Origin: Posidonia oceanica
Taxonomy: Eukaryota > Streptophyta > Magnoliopsida > Alismatales > Posidoniaceae
Direction of reading: 5' to 3'
Assembly: GCA_037176725.1 (NCBI GenBank)
Contig: JAZBRS010000020.1
Span: 97,668,501 to 97,732,500 of the forward strand
Length of the DNA: 64,000 nucleotides
Made by a program: the position numbers and the translations under genes
Notes under the pieces: generated by a model
What the model was told of the DNA's origin: nothing
Database searches by the model: none
What the model saw: only the letters and a program-made list of their open reading frames with translations
In this document: piece after piece, positions 10,408 through 23,126 of the stretch
Layout: the number at the start of each line of letters is the position of its first letter
Position numbering within the stretch: position 1 is the first letter of the stretch

Positions 10408-11377
10408 TACGCTCGCATACGCAGGGAAATGCAGGATTGAATGCCTATGTGCCTATGAATGCCTAAATGAATGCTCAAGGTGTGCTCTAAGTGGAGAGAT
10501 GCAAAGAAAGGAAGTAAACGTGCTGTCTAAGCGCTCAGCTACGCTGTCTGTGTTCCGAACCGGGCGAAACCTGGCTCGTGAGAACTCCAGACAGTAAGCA
10601 TCACAGCCCTATATGCAAATGCAAGCGAAAAAGCAAAACAACGGCAAAACCATGCAATGCAACCGACATGCAAGAGAAAACGGCATAAAGCACACAAAAC
10701 GAGGCGAAAAACAAGAAAGTGCACAAAACGGTGCAAAAAGACAAGATCGGCACGCAAAACGGGCGAGAAAGCAAGGCGGCACGCAAATCGGTGCAAAAGT
10801 CGGTGACGGGCAAGCAAAACTGTGCCAAAAACAGGACGAGCGCGCAAAACGACGCGAAAGACAAAGCAGGCACGCAAAACGGTGCCAAAACGAGAGCGAG
10901 CACGCAAAACGCTGCCAAAAGCTGCGAGATAAAACCTTGGAAAACTGCGCGAATGCTAAATGCAAAGAAAAGATTAGAAGCAGAAAAAGGGGAAGCAGAA
11001 CAGCGCATGTGTGAGAACAGACGCTGTTCGGGGCCACACAGAGTAGGTGTGAAGACCTACAAAGGGGAGAGTGAGCAAACGGGGGGATTACCACCTCTTT
11101 TGCGACCATTTCCCACTGAACCGTTCCACGGTGTGTCTCGCATGCTGCCCAAAGCTCGCGATGCGATCGGATGGTGGAAAAGGGGGAAGAAAGTCACATT
11201 AAGTGGTAAATCCGGGGAAAACTCAACACAAAACACATGGAGAAACGCGAAACGGGGATCTGAGTTGCTAAGCAGAAAGGGGAGGTCCTATTCTACATGC
11301 TCAAAGAGACAGAAATCGAAAACGAGGAAAACCATGCAACTGGCATGCAAATGAATGCAATGCAAGGGTTCAGGAGG

Positions 11378-11390
11378 ACATACCTGGAAA
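11378..11390 (-). promoter_or_regulatory. Candidate 5' splice site in element A LTR
   Basis: The minus strand reads TTTCCAG|GTATGT with the boundary at 11384/11383. The related LTR E has CCAAG|GTAAGT at the matching place (17545-17555). Possible donor of a leader intron reaching the acceptor at 8890. Confidence 0.35.
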
Positions 11391-13910
11391 TCCGGGAGCC
11401 TGATCTGAGATCTGCTTGGTCCATGCTGAAGAGCGCTTCGCTGCGGTCGCCTGGGCAGCTTGCTTGAGAAGATCCAACGGCCGGATCGGAAGATATCGCA
11501 GCTTCAAGGCAGGAAGGCCAGAACAGGGGAGAAGAGCAGATCTAGGTGTTCAGGAGGTCCTAGGGGTGTGTAAAAGGTCCTCCCAAGTGAAGGGGAGCTA
11601 AAAGTGCTTAGTGTGTGCAGAGGGATGCTAAAATGCAAGACTAAATAAATGCAGAATGCATGCACAAGCAAAAAGAAACAAGGGGAACAAACTTGGAAAA
11701 GACAGGAGTTCAAAAGCATTTTTGAAAAAGCAAAGGGGCTAAAATGCAAACTTTCACAAAAGATGGGGTCCACAGAGGAGGGTTTTGAAAACAGGAGAGG
11801 GCAGAGGGTTATTTTGCAAAAAAACTGGGTTCAGAAAGCTTATTTGAAAAGAGGGTATGCATTGGAAGAAGTTTTGGAAACAAAAGAGATCAGAATGCAA
11901 TTTTGGAAAAAACTAGGGTCTAAAATGCAAATTTTCCAGAAAACAGGGTTCTGGGGAGTCTGGGAATGCAAGTGGAGGGTCTACATGCAATTTTGTAAGC
12001 ATAGGAGCTAAGATGCAACTTTAGGGGCAAAACAGTCTTTTTACATGGTTTTTTAAAAGATGCAAGGACCTATGTGTGATTTTTGAATCATGCAGGGGTC
12101 AAATATGCAATTTTGTATGGTAAATATGCTCTGAAAACACTGAAAAGGACTGATGTGCAATTTTTGGGAAAAACAGGGTTAAAATGCAATGTAATAAGCA
12201 AAAATGCATGCAAAATATTACTGTCCATTTAAAATGGACCTAAATGCAAATGCTAGAAAACAGAGGGAAGAAAATGCAATACAACAAGCAAAAATAAAAG
12301 ATAAAACCTAGGTTTCTACAGTGCATGGACCTATATGCAAAATCAAAAACATGCAGGGATGCAGAATGCAATTTCATATGGTAAACTATATGCAATTAAA
12401 TGAACTGATTTACTGCAGGACCTAAGTACAAAAAACGAAAATAGAGGGGCTAAAATGCAAAATAATACAACAGCACAGCACAGTAACAGGACTAGATTGC
12501 AAATACAGAAAAGCAGAGATAAAAGCAGCAATTTAGCATGGTATTAAATTAAAAACTAAGCATATTAAATGAACAGAGGACCAGAACACAAAAATGTAAA
12601 AACTTAAGGCAAGAATGCAATATCAACACAGAAACTATATTACTAAGAAAATAAAGCTACAGTAATCTGCCAGCGGTGAGAGGTACTGTAGCAGTGAGCC
12701 ACCGGACCTCAGCACCGCCGGCACAGGAAGCTTGGGGAGGCGCGAGGCGGCGGAGGGCACTACCGGCGTTCGCACGGAGCTCTGGAGATCGGCAGGGGAT
12801 CGTTCTGTTGGCCGGAGCGTCCAGAGGGCAGGAGGCCGGCGCCGGAGAAGACAGGAAGACCGGCGAGTCGAGGACGGAGCAGGAAGGCTTGGAAGCTGAC
12901 TCTGATCGGCGGAGAAGCAGCAGGAGGAGGAGAGAGAGCGGGGAAGATAAGAAAATACCTGTGTCCGTGTCTGGAGCGTCCTCTCGAACACAGCAGTGTC
13001 GGAGTTGGCCGGCGATGGTCGTCTGGTCGCTGCGGTGGATGCTGGCGGCTCACGGTGGTTCGAGCGTCTTCAAGACGAAGCTCCGGAGCTCCTCGGATGA
13101 TCGGATGATGCTTCTGCAGCTCGAGCGGAAGATTGGTTCTTTTGGGTTGACAGTGAGCAGCCGGAGGTGGGGGGCCTTGTCCGCTGCTCGTCCGGCGAAG
13201 CGGAGCCTTCCGGAGGATTGCTGGAGGTCCGGGGAAGGATTCTGGGTGGTTGAATTGGTTTTTTGGAGACTGTGGGAAGAGTTTGCAGGTCGGTCGGATT
13301 TCTGGTCAGTGGGAGGTGCAGGTGTTTGTGGTGAAGGTTTCGGTCTGTGGTGGGGGAGAAGGCTGAAGACTGGGTGCTTCGGGAAGGTGGAGTTCAGGCG
13401 AATATCTGGGGAAGGTTTGGGAAGATGCGGTGGACTGTGGTGAAGGCAATTTTCAGGAGAGGAGGTGTTGGCTTGCAGTTAGCTTCTGCGGTGGATTCAG
13501 GTGAACTGGTGGTGGTTCTGGGTGGTGGAAAGGTCGTGGAAGGGTGGAGGGAGATTGCTGGGTTTCTGGGTGAACTTGGGGGATCAATTGGGAGAGGAAT
13601 GGAGGCTTGAAATGGTGCTGGGTTATTGGAAAAGAAGGAGAAGGGTCTGTTATGGATTTCAGGGGGAAAAGGAGAAGAATTAGGTGGGGAATGGCTTTGG
13701 AATGGGTGGCCTCTCTCCGGGATGCCAAGAACTCTCTCAGACTCACTCTCACTGCTCTCTCTTTCTGGAAATTGGAGGAGGCAGAGAGGAAGAAGGAGGA
13801 AGGTCACTCAGGTGGGGAGAACGCTCTGGAATGGGTCTCTGGTTCGCTGACTGTTGGTTCCCTCTGATTGCTCACACTGATTGCCAACTGAAGATGGTTG
13901 CTGATGGACG

Positions 13911-13924
13911 AAGGTTTATATGAG
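13911..13924 (-). promoter_or_regulatory. Candidate TATA box in element A 5' LTR
   Basis: The minus strand reads CTCATATAAACCTT, identical to 1172-1185 in the 3' LTR. This is the copy that would drive the genomic transcript of A. Confidence 0.45.
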
Positions 13925-15830
13925 GAGGAGGCCGGCTGCTGGCGCGCTGGAAGCTTTTGAATTCAACCGGCGACACTGCAGCAGACGCGATGGATGTCGG
14001 CGAGTCGACCGGCATTCAATGCCTCCGGGAAAGACGCTGAGATGGAGGAGAAGCGGCGAGCTCTGTAGGTGATAGGATGGAGGACTTGAATTTCAAACGA
14101 AGGAGGGAGAGCTGTAGCTGCTGCTCGCGGGAGAAAACCGGTGGAAAAAATGCAAAAGGAGAAGGAGGAAGAAGGAGGGGCGTGGGCCAGACTGTGCTGT
14201 GGGCCGAGAAAAAGAAGGAAAAATTGAAGGAAAAAGAGAAATGGGCCGACGGGCCCAGTAAGGAAAAGAAAGAAAGAATGAAGAGAAATAAGAAAGAAAG
14301 AAGGGGTAGAATGGGGAAATAAAATTAATATAAAGGAACTAAAAATAAATAAAAATATTAGAAGGGTTGTGTTGTGAATTAGGGTTTTAATTAGATTTTT
14401 TAATGACCATTTTGGGTTGATTAATGTGTTTTGGGTTTGATTAGGGTTTTAGGGTTTTGGTTTTGCTTTTAATTAGTTTTCACTTGATTAAATGTTTGTT
14501 AAACTTTTTTAAATTGTTTTAAAAATTGTGTTTCCCTTGTTGGACACTTGGGGTATTGATTAGGATTTTTTAGGATTTATTTTCGTATTAATCAGGATTG
14601 GTTTTAGGCCTTTTAGTTTTAATCTTCTAGGGTTTTCTTTTCTTAAGTTTTTCAAATTATGTTTTGATTTTCATTTGTTAATTTTTCTTGAAGTTTTTTA
14701 GTTAGATTTTTCTAGTTTGCTGGGGTGTTTTTAAGTCTTTTAGATGTGTTTTTCTTTTCCCTTTTTTAATTAAGTTTTTATGTTGTTTTTTCTTAGGTTT
14801 GTTAGGTTAAGTCTTTTTGTTTCTTTAATTACTTGTTTTAGTGCTTGATTTTTAATTCTTCTTATTAGGGTTTGTTTTTTAATTCTTCTGATGGGGTTTT
14901 TACTTTTGGTAGGTTTTGGTTTTATTTTAGTTTTTTTTTTTTTCTTGATTTTTCAGTGTTTTCTTTTGATTTGTTTTGCATTTTTTAGCTTACATGCTTG
15001 GTTTTCTTTTCAGCTTGATTTAGTTAAGTTTAGGTTTTTAATTGCTTGTTTAATGTTTTTTAATTGTTTTTCTTAGGGTTCTGATTTGTTTCTTTTATAT
15101 TTTGGGGTTTTACAGATTTTTAGGGGTTTTCATGGATTTTTGCAAAAGGGAGAAAAGGAAAGGAGAAAGAAGAAGGAAAAGGGGAAAAGAGGGAAATAAA
15201 AGGAAAAGAGATAGGTTGGAGAGAAATGATTTTTAAAATTCAGGAAAAAGGCTAAAAATAAAGTAAAAATAGGAATAAGGTAGAGAAGGGATAGAAGTAC
15301 AAAGGGGGCCCACAGCCTGGCCAGAAAAAAGGCAAAAAAGGGGATGAAAAGAGAGATGATAATCAGGAGAGAGAGAGGAGAGAGAAAATGATAATCCCAG
15401 AGAGAGAAAAGGATAATTTGGATGAAAGGGGGTCTTAATGGTTTTGGAACGAGGTGAAAATTGGTGAGTGGGCAGTCTAAGGTTTCTAGTGTTGGTCTTG
15501 AAGTTTTGGTTTGATTCTAAGAAGGTTTTCGAGGGGTTTCAAGGTGTAGAAAAAGGGGAGTTTTGCCTAGGTTTTCTAGGGTTTTTGGGAATGGTCTAGG
15601 TTTGGAAATTTCTAGGTTCTTGGGTAGGCTTGCTAAATGGGTGTTGGTGGGTTTTCCTATGGGTTTTGGTCAGGTTTTGAGCTTGGGAAGAGGGGTAAAG
15701 GCTTAGGTCAAGATGGGCTGATTTTGGAGGGTAAAGAAGAGGATTAGGGTTTGGTTTTGGGTTTGAGTTTGAGTCCAGCAATCACTAGGAAGGCTCCAAG
15801 GTCCAAGCCTGCCAGGATGGGGTGTCAACA

Positions 15831-16273
15831 CGATCTATGTACTCAGCGACGCTGTTGGTATCTAAACTGGGCGTACCACGGTTCTAAAGAAATCCAAATA
15901 GTAAGCATCATCGCCCTAGATGCAATGCAGGCGTGAAACAAAACATCGAAGAAAAACCATGCAATGCAAGGAGGCTGCATGCAACATATATTCGTAAAAC
16001 ATGCTAAGCTTAATAAAACCATGCCAAGATGACTAATATAAATTGAAATAACATGATAAAATGATAAACAAGTTAGGGAAACAAAACAAAGGCATAAAAC
16101 TAGAAAGCCAGTATCAAACTACGTGCCTAGATGCTGGAACATGCAAATGGAAGCGGCCAAAGGTGAAAATGACTTTTGAATTGAAAATTGTACTCGAAAA
16201 TAGGGTGTAGTAAGTTTTAAAACGTTGGACACTGGAGTGCCCAGTGTCTTATGTAAGACGTTGGAATATCCAA
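15831..16273 (-). repeat. Element D 3' LTR, fragment between A and E
   Basis: Similar to the U5-side region of B's LTR (CTATGT, a GGGCG run after AACTGGGCG, and the AAGCATCATCGCCCTA / AAGCATAATGGCCCTA pair). The first five bases CGATC are the likely target site of A. The last five (TCCAA, 16269-16273) are the target site of E. The end carries a GACACTGG/CCCAGTGTC foldback and half of a longer palindrome completed at 21702 on. Confidence 0.75.
16269..16273. repeat. Target site duplication of E, left
   Basis: TCCAA, matched by CCCAA at 21702-21706 with one difference. Confidence 0.65.
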
Positions 16274-19200
16274 TATAGTAATCCCAGTGTTCAGATCGTC
16301 CATGCACATTGCCAAAGCTCGCGTGCACCGATCAGAATCAGGTTCACTATTAGTGGCTATGTCCGAGAAGGAAGACTTAACTCGAAAACACTTAAAAAAA
16401 GGGAAAAAAGGAAAGAAAAGAAGAAGATAAGACAAATCAGAGTCGCCACCGAGTCTATTAAGTCAAGAGACAAGGAAAACCGGGGAAATGCGTGAATAAA
16501 CACGCAAAACCAAGCAAAAGATGCAATGCGATGCAATGCAAATGAAATGAGATGCAAATGATGACTCATGCCTAGGATAAGGGCAATATGGTCATTACGG
16601 GCCAAGAGAAAGGGCAAGGACTTTTGTTACGTGCGGGGAAGGTATTAGGCACCCCCGACACGCCCGAGAATCGGTCTTTCTAGGCTTACGCTCGCTCGCA
16701 TACACAGGGAAATGCTGATTTTGAATGCCTAAGTGCCATGAATGCCTAATTAGATGCTCATAGGTGTGCTCTAAGTGATGGAATGCAATGCAATGAATTA
16801 AACGTGCAATCTAAGCACTCAGCAACGCTGTCTGTATTCCGAACCGGGCGAACCCTAGTTCGTGAGAACTCCAGGCAGTAAGCATCACTGCCCTAAATGC
16901 AAATGCAGGCGATAAAACAAAACAGCGGTAAAACCAGGCAATGCGGGCGACATGCAAGGGAAAGCAATGCAAAACAGTGCAAGAAATAGAAGCCAGCACG
17001 CAAAACGGTGCAAGAAACAAAGTCGACACGTAAAATGGTGCAAGAGACAAAGTAGGCACATAAAACGGTACAAGATACGAAGCGAAACAAAACATCGTAA
17101 AAGCCATGCAGACGCAGATGTAAAATCATGCAAAGGGGAAGAGCAAAACAAGTAAGGAGAGGCAAGCGGCGTAAGTGTGAGAACGAACACTACTTAAGAA
17201 CCACGCAATACAGGTGTAAAGACCTACAAGAGGGAAAGGAAGCAAGTGGAGGGATCACCACTATTCTGTGACTGTTTCCCACCAAAGTGTCCCACGATGT
17301 GTCTCGCACGCTGCCAAAAGCTCGTGGTGCAATCGGATCGTGGAAAAGGAGGAAGAAGGTCACAATTAGTAGTGAATCTAGGGAAAACTCGACCCAAAAA
17401 CACTAAGAGTACGCGAAAAGAGGAGATAGAGTTGATAGACAAGAAGAGGAAGTCCTAATCTACATGCATGGAAAACACGGGGCAAAAACAATGCATGCAA
17501 TGCGAGTGATATGCAATAAGATGCTGTGTAGGAGTTCAGAAGGACTTACCTTGGAGATCTGAGGCCTGATCTGAGGTGAACTTGATCAGCATTGAAGTCT
17601 GCTCCACCGATGAGGTCCAGGTAGCTTGGTTGCGAAGATCCGGCAGTCCGATCGGAAGATATCCAAGCTTCAAGGCAGAAGGCCCAAGGGCCAGGGGAAG
17701 AGAGAGGATCTAAGTGTAAAAGGGGTCCTAGAGGTGTGCAAAACCGGTCCCCCCACATACATGGGAGCTAAAAGTGCTTAAAAGTGTGCAAAAAAGCTAA
17801 GTGCAGTGATGCATGGGTGCAATGCATGCAAAAATGCAAAAAAGGACCTAAGTGTGATGTTTTAGAAAAGTTAAGGACCTATATGCAATGTTTTGAAAAG
17901 TTAGGGGCCTATATGCAATGATTTTGAAAAGTTAGGGGCCTATATGCAATGTTTTTGACAACTTGAGGGTCTGGATGCAAATAAAATAAAATGCAGGGTC
18001 TGAAATGCAATTTAATATGGTAAAGATACAATTAAATGATTTTTCTAAACATGCAGAGGACTGAAATGCAATTTAAAAATATGCAGGGGCTAAAATACAA
18101 TTTAATATGGAAAAAATGCAATTAAATGATGCTGTGCATGCATGTAGAGGACTAAATAGCAAAAATAAAATACGGTAGGATAAAAGTGCAATGCAATATG
18201 GTAAAATACGAAATTAAATGAGTTAATCAACTAAACAGAGGACTGATTTGCAAATAAAATAAACAGGAGGACTAAAAAGCAATGTAATAAAGTAAAAACA
18301 GATATTTAAATGACATTTAACAACCACACGACTTAGATGCAAAATAAAATAAGCTACTAGGCTAGAAACTAAGAAACAGAAAAGTATTTTAAACTACAGC
18401 AGGATTAACATGCAAATAAAATAAATAACTGAGCTAGAAATAAATAAAACTAAAAAACATTGAACTGCAGAGGACCAAGATGTGATAACAAAAACTAGCA
18501 AGACTAAAACTAAAAGAAAACTAAAGAGTTTTGAACTACAGCTGGACTAACATGCAAATAAACGAAACAACATATTTTTTATGCAATTTTATATGGTTTT
18601 TATTCAAATTTAAATGAATCTTAAACTGCAGCTGGACTGGAAAGTAAAATGCTAGAACTACAAGGTGAAAATGCAATTTCATGGAAAAATTCAAAAGTTA
18701 AGGAAAAATAAAAGCAAACGAAATGAACGGCAATTAAATATTCTAAACACTGTAGCAAAGCTAACAGAGGCCGGTGCTGGAGAAGGAGACGCGGTCGGAC
18801 GGCGCTGATGGGCTGGGGAGCTGCACCAGAGGTGCACGGAGGCCGGAGGCGTGTCGGCGGACCATGACAGAGCTTGGAGCGGACCGGAGAAAGTGGCAGA
18901 GCTCTACAGAAGCTCTGGAAGCAGACCGGAGGAGGGAAGCATCCTCGGCGAAAATGGAGGACGGAGATGGACTCCTGGAAGCTCCACGATGCCTGGAGGA
19001 TCAACAGCGAGGGACGAGCGGGCCGGAGCGACGATCTGCACGTAGAAGCTCGCCGGAGAAGACAGGTCCTCGGCGGCGACGACTTCACGCGACACAGACC
19101 AGAACCCTATTCTAATGGGTCGAGGAGCAAGAGAGGAAGAAAGCTAGCCTAAGGGTGCAAGCAGGTACCTGTTTCGACGGCCGGTGCGCTCCCCCGACAT

Positions 19201-21701
19201 CAGAGGTTTAAGTAGTGGTTGGCGGTGGTGGTCCAGCTGGTGCAGGCATTCCCGATGGCTCACGAAGGTCGGGACCGACTCCTAGCGATGCTCCGAAGCT
19301 TCCTGGATGCTCGGACGTGAGCTTGCAGGTCGATGGAAGAAAACGGCTTTCTTGGGTTCAACAAAGACTGCCGGAGGTGGGGGAGGTGAAGTGTTGCTCC
19401 TCGAGCTGAGTGGAGGGCTTCGGTGGGTTGCTGGGTGTTCAGTGAGGGTGAGGAAGTGCTCAAATTGCACTGAGGAGCGTTGAGGAGGGAGTTGGCAAGT
19501 TGGGTGGATTCTGGACAGAAGTGGAGGTAAGTGTTTGTTGTGGGTTGTCGGAGCTGTGGTAAGTGTTTGGATGGGATACTGGGGGATCTGGAAAGGTGGA
19601 GTTCAGGCGAGTTGGGTGGAGGAATTTGGGCTGAGTTGGTGGTCTGTGGGGTTGGAAATTTTGAAGGAAGTTGGTTTGGTTTCTGTGGAGGAGAATGGAG
19701 GTGTTCGGGGCAGATCTGGATGGCTGCTGGTCGTGGAGGAGTGGAGGCTTGGTGCTGGGATTTTGGGTGAAGTTTGGGGAAGGATTTGGGATGGTTTGAA
19801 GGTCTGTGGAGGGGTCTATTGGGAGAGGGAAGATGCTGAATTTTAGAGGGAAGGAGGAGGAGAATTCTGCTGGCTCTCACGCTCTCTCTGGTGCTCTCTC
19901 TCAATTGGCGAAAGGTGGAGGAGGAGTGGAGAAGGTGCTGGTTTTAACAAGGAGCTGGAATGGGGCTGCTGGTGGATTCAAATTCCACCGGGCGGGGATA
20001 CTGGAGCTGATGGTTGCTACCGACGAGGCGACGGGCATTAATGCCACCGAAGAAGGGGATGGGAAAGCTGAGAGAGGGTGAGAGAGGAGTGGGTTCAGTT
20101 GCTAGAGGTGATGGAGGGGGAGAATTGAAATTTAAAACAAGGGGGGAAGGCCGTTGCAGTTCGCGGGAGAGAAGAAGAAGCAGAAGAAGAAGGAAGAAGA
20201 AGGAAAGGAGGGAAGGAGGATGGCGGAAGCAGGAGGTGGGCTGGGCTCGTGCGGAAGGAAAAGAAAAGAAAAAAGAAAGGAAAGAAAGGAGGGGAGAGGC
20301 CAGTGGGCCAGACCGGACCAAAAAAAGGAAAAGAAAAATAAGAAAGAAAATGAAAGGGATGGGGAAGAAAGAAAAAAGGAAAGGAAGAAAAGGAAGAAAA
20401 AATTAAAATGAAATAAAAAGATTTGGAAATATTTTAAAGTAGTTGTTTTTAAGTTGAGATTCTTAATTAGGTTTTAAAGGATTGTTTTTTAATTAATTAA
20501 TTAGGGTTAGGAGGAGTTTTAGTTTTGTCTTAAGCTTTTATGATTTTTTCTCAAGTTTTTCTTTAAATTGTTTTTTAATTTTGTTTTAAATGTTTGTTAA
20601 GTTTTTTAATTGTTTTTAAGTTAAGTTTTTCTTGTTAAGTTTTTCCTCTCTTTTCTTTTTAATTAGGTCTTTTAAATTGTTTTAAGTTTTAATTGTTTCT
20701 TTGGATTTGTTAATTGATTTTTAATTACTTACCCTAGGGTTTTCTAATTGTTTCTTTTTTCTAGGATTTGCTTTTGATTTGTTGCTATTTTTAATAGTGT
20801 TTTTGCTCTTTGTTTGTTTTGATTATATTTTTGTTTTGTTTGTTTTAAATAGCATTTTCCTCTTGTTTGTTTTATATTTTTTAGATTGCATTCTTAGTTT
20901 TTTAGTTGCTTTTAGGTTGGATATTTCTTTTAATTGTTTGTCCAAGTTTTTTAATTATTTCTTAAGGCTTTGATTTGTTTCTTCTTGTGTTTTCCTTTTT
21001 TAATTAGAGTTTTAAAGGTTTAGTGGAAGAAAGGAAAAGGAAAAGGGGAGGAAGAAGAAAAGAAAGAAATGGAGAAAGAGAGAAAGAGAGAGAGAGGAGG
21101 AAAGAAATTAAATATTAGAAAATCAAGGGATAAGATAAAAATAAAATAAAAATATAGATAAAATACAGAAAGGAAATATGCACAAGGTGGGCCCACTGCA
21201 AAGCAAGAAAAGGAGGAAGAAGGAGGGGAAAAGAAGGAGAATAAGAGGGAGAATAGAGAGGAGAGAGAAAAGAATAATTTTGGAGAGAGAAAAGGATAAT
21301 TTGGAGAGATGGGGAGGATAAAGGCTTGGAATTGGAGTGGGATTGGGTGAGTGTGTGACCTAGGGTTTCTAGTGTTTAACCTAGGGTTTGAAGTGGGATT
21401 TTGGAAGGTTTTTGGAAGGATTTTGGGTGTAGAAAAAGGGTGGTTTTACCTAGGTTTTCTAGGGTTTTTGGGAGTGGTTTTGGTTTGAAATTCTAAGGGC
21501 TTTTTGGAGGGTTTTCTAGGTTAGGAAGGATGAGTTTTCCTATGGTTTTTGGGTGGTTTTTGGGTTTAGGAAATGGGCGTGATTCTAGGTTTGGTTTTGG
21601 GTTTGATTTGAAGAGAAGGATGTGATTTTGGGTCTAGGTTTGGGTTCAGAAGCCACTAGAAGGATTCCACTGATTCAGCCTGTCAAAATGGGGTGTCTAC
21701 A
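16274..21701 (-). mobile_element. Element E: solo LTR, 5.4 kb, A-type
   Basis: One LTR without internal region or partner. In plus direction it starts TATAGTAATCCC (TG changed to TA) and ends GGGGTGTCTACA, flanked by TCCAA (16269-16273) and CCCAA (21702-21706). The layout parallels A's LTR: U5 box at 16621-16685, PBS-like AGAGTCGCCACC at about 16440, repeats of AGTTAGGGGCCTATATGCAA near 17860-17950, ATGCAA-rich part to 18700, GC-rich part 18760-19900, purine-rich and T-rich parts to 21700. Such solo LTRs arise by LTR-LTR recombination. Reading frames inside are not supported as genes. Confidence 0.8.
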
Positions 21702-23126
21702 CCCAACATCTTACATAAGACGTAGGTGTTCATAGCGTCCAACACAGAGAGCACAAATCCTGAAGAAGAAACATGGCATGCATTCAAGGATCAAGAAAAC
21801 CATGGAAATCAGAGAGCAACTAGAAAGGAATCAACAACACAGCATGCATTCAAGACTCAAACAAGCATTCAAAAAAGATTTTAAGTGCCAACACTGGGAA
21901 ATAAGACTCTGGGGTGTAGGGGCTGAAATCACCTGCATCTTACTAGTCGGGGTGCTTCCAGGCATGATCTAGCATCCAAATTGATTGAAAACTGAAAATT
22001 AACTACCTAGTAAGCAAGAGTAAGTAAATACGAACACAATCATATATTTAAAGCAAGAAATGGGTGCGTGGATTGCTCCACCCACCTCCCACTCTTGGCG
22101 TCGGCGTTCATGGAGTTTCCGGCCATTTGAGAGGCCGGAAAGCCATGAAGCTCAACTGTGTGGCTTCGCTAGGATGAGGGAGAAGTGAGGAACTCGGTGA
22201 GGGAGAGAGGAAACGGCCTGCGTCCCTTCCCCACCTCTACCGATGATCGCTAGCGGCCGCTTGCGTCACCGGCTGTTGAGACGGTCGGGAGCTCAAGAAC
22301 GGGACCTGACGAGTCGAACAGAAGAGGAAGAGGGTGGGGAAGCTTCCCGAGACCTCAAGCAAGCCATGGGGTCCGAGACGGGGGCTGCCACGCTCTCACA
22401 GGCCAGCAGCCTCGTGCAGGCGGTGAACCCATCACCGGACTCCAGCAAGCAAACAAAAAGGAAGTCTGCAGTGTGAACTAAGTGTAGAAATGATCCACTC
22501 TACTACGACAAGCACACCTATGCTACAGGTAAGAGAAAATTACCTATGTACAGCCCGGAGTTGGTGTGTGCAGCCGGCCGGAGTTGACGGACGGTGACGG
22601 ACAACGAGCTCAGATGAGTGGTCTGAAGGCAGGGGAAACGCACGGGGAAGTTTCTCTCGCACAAGGGGAGCTCTCTGGATCACGTGGGATGGCTGGGGAT
22701 TCGCTGGAGCTCTGGTTTTTTCTCAGCAGTGGGTGTTGTGGTGGTGGAAGATGTTGGGTTCTTGGTTTTGTCGGTGAGGTCTGCACAAGAAGGACAGTGG
22801 TAGGAGATCATCATCAAGTCGGAGGGGACGGGGAGTAAGTGGCGTAGGGTGGCAAGCTGTCGCGGAAGTCTTCCCCCTGTCGGAGAGGTGACGGTGAGCG
22901 GCGATAGTAAGTGGCAGAGGGGATGGGTAGTAAGTGGCCGGTGGTGGTGGCTGTATGGGGGGCTCCTGGGGCAAGCCAGGTGACAGGGCAGTCCGCAGGG
23001 AGCAGCGAAGCTCACTGAGGACGGCACTGGGTGTGGTAGAGCTCGGGCCAAAGGCGCTGCTGCAGCCGGCGCGTTGGATGCTCACATGAGCTGCGTCTAA
23101 CATAGGACGTTGGCACAAGCAGCGTC
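21702..23126 (-). repeat. Element D 3' LTR, fragment between E and C
   Basis: Continues D's LTR. 22020-22110 matches B's LTR near 27190-27270 (TAGTAAGCAAG, GTGGATTGCTCCACCCACCTCC), and the GC-rich part 22200-23050 parallels 27400-27960. No gene is recognised; ORFs on both strands are LTR leader sequence. The donor-like string TACATAG|GTAATT lies near 22530. The last five bases GCGTC (23122-23126) are the target site of C. Confidence 0.75.
23122..23126. repeat. Target site duplication of C, left
   Basis: GCGTC, repeated at 60479-60483. Joining the flanks restores a D-LTR palindrome of the GCGTCCAAC type. Confidence 0.8.

Larger units (their letters stand above)
1..15830 (-). mobile_element. 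Element A: gag-only Tat/Ogre-type LTR retrotransposon (3' LTR cut by window edge)
   Basis: Order on the minus strand is 5' LTR (10036-15830), PBS (10018-10034), leader, gag (6590-8755), repeat-rich 3' region, PPT hairpin and 3' LTR (to 3089, running off the left edge). The internal part is about 6.9 kb and contains no protease, RT, RNase H or integrase, so the element is non-autonomous and resembles the known gag-only class (TR-GAG) at unusual size. The two LTR copies differ at only a few bases per several hundred by eye, so the insertion is young. It sits in the LTR of element D. Its right target duplication should be CGATC (15831-15835); the left partner is outside the window. Confidence 0.88.
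10036..15830 (-). repeat. Element A 5' LTR, 5.8 kb
   Basis: Complete LTR bounded by the PBS on the left and target sequence CGATC on the right; read in plus direction it runs TGTAGCG...GTCAACA. Left to right: U5 with a PBS-like string at about 10150 and the conserved GTTAGGCACCCCCGACA box (10341-10407); a degenerate ~30-bp GCACGCAAAACGGTGC repeat (10720-10920); an ATGCAA-rich degenerate repeat (11640-12600); a GC-rich leader-like part (12680-14100); a TATA-type box (13911-13924); and T-rich and purine-rich outer parts to 15830. Apparent ORFs such as 12676-13443 (+) run against the element and lack family features. Confidence 0.9.

Noticed and set aside
9610..11109. Minus-strand Cys/Phe/Leu-rich ORFs resembling membrane proteins
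   Set aside because: They come from AAGCAAA/GCAAAACG-rich DNA read on the complementary strand; the same kind of ORF appears in all leaders and LTRs here and none is conserved as a protein.
12676..13443. 255-aa plus-strand ORF (partly repeated at 69-506)
   Set aside because: It runs against the element in a GC-rich LTR segment, lacks any family motif, is broken in the other LTR copy, and is overlapped by equally long ORFs on the minus strand.
16274..21701. E as a complete short element
   Set aside because: No PBS, PPT or second LTR lies inside; its structure aligns end to end with one A-type LTR.
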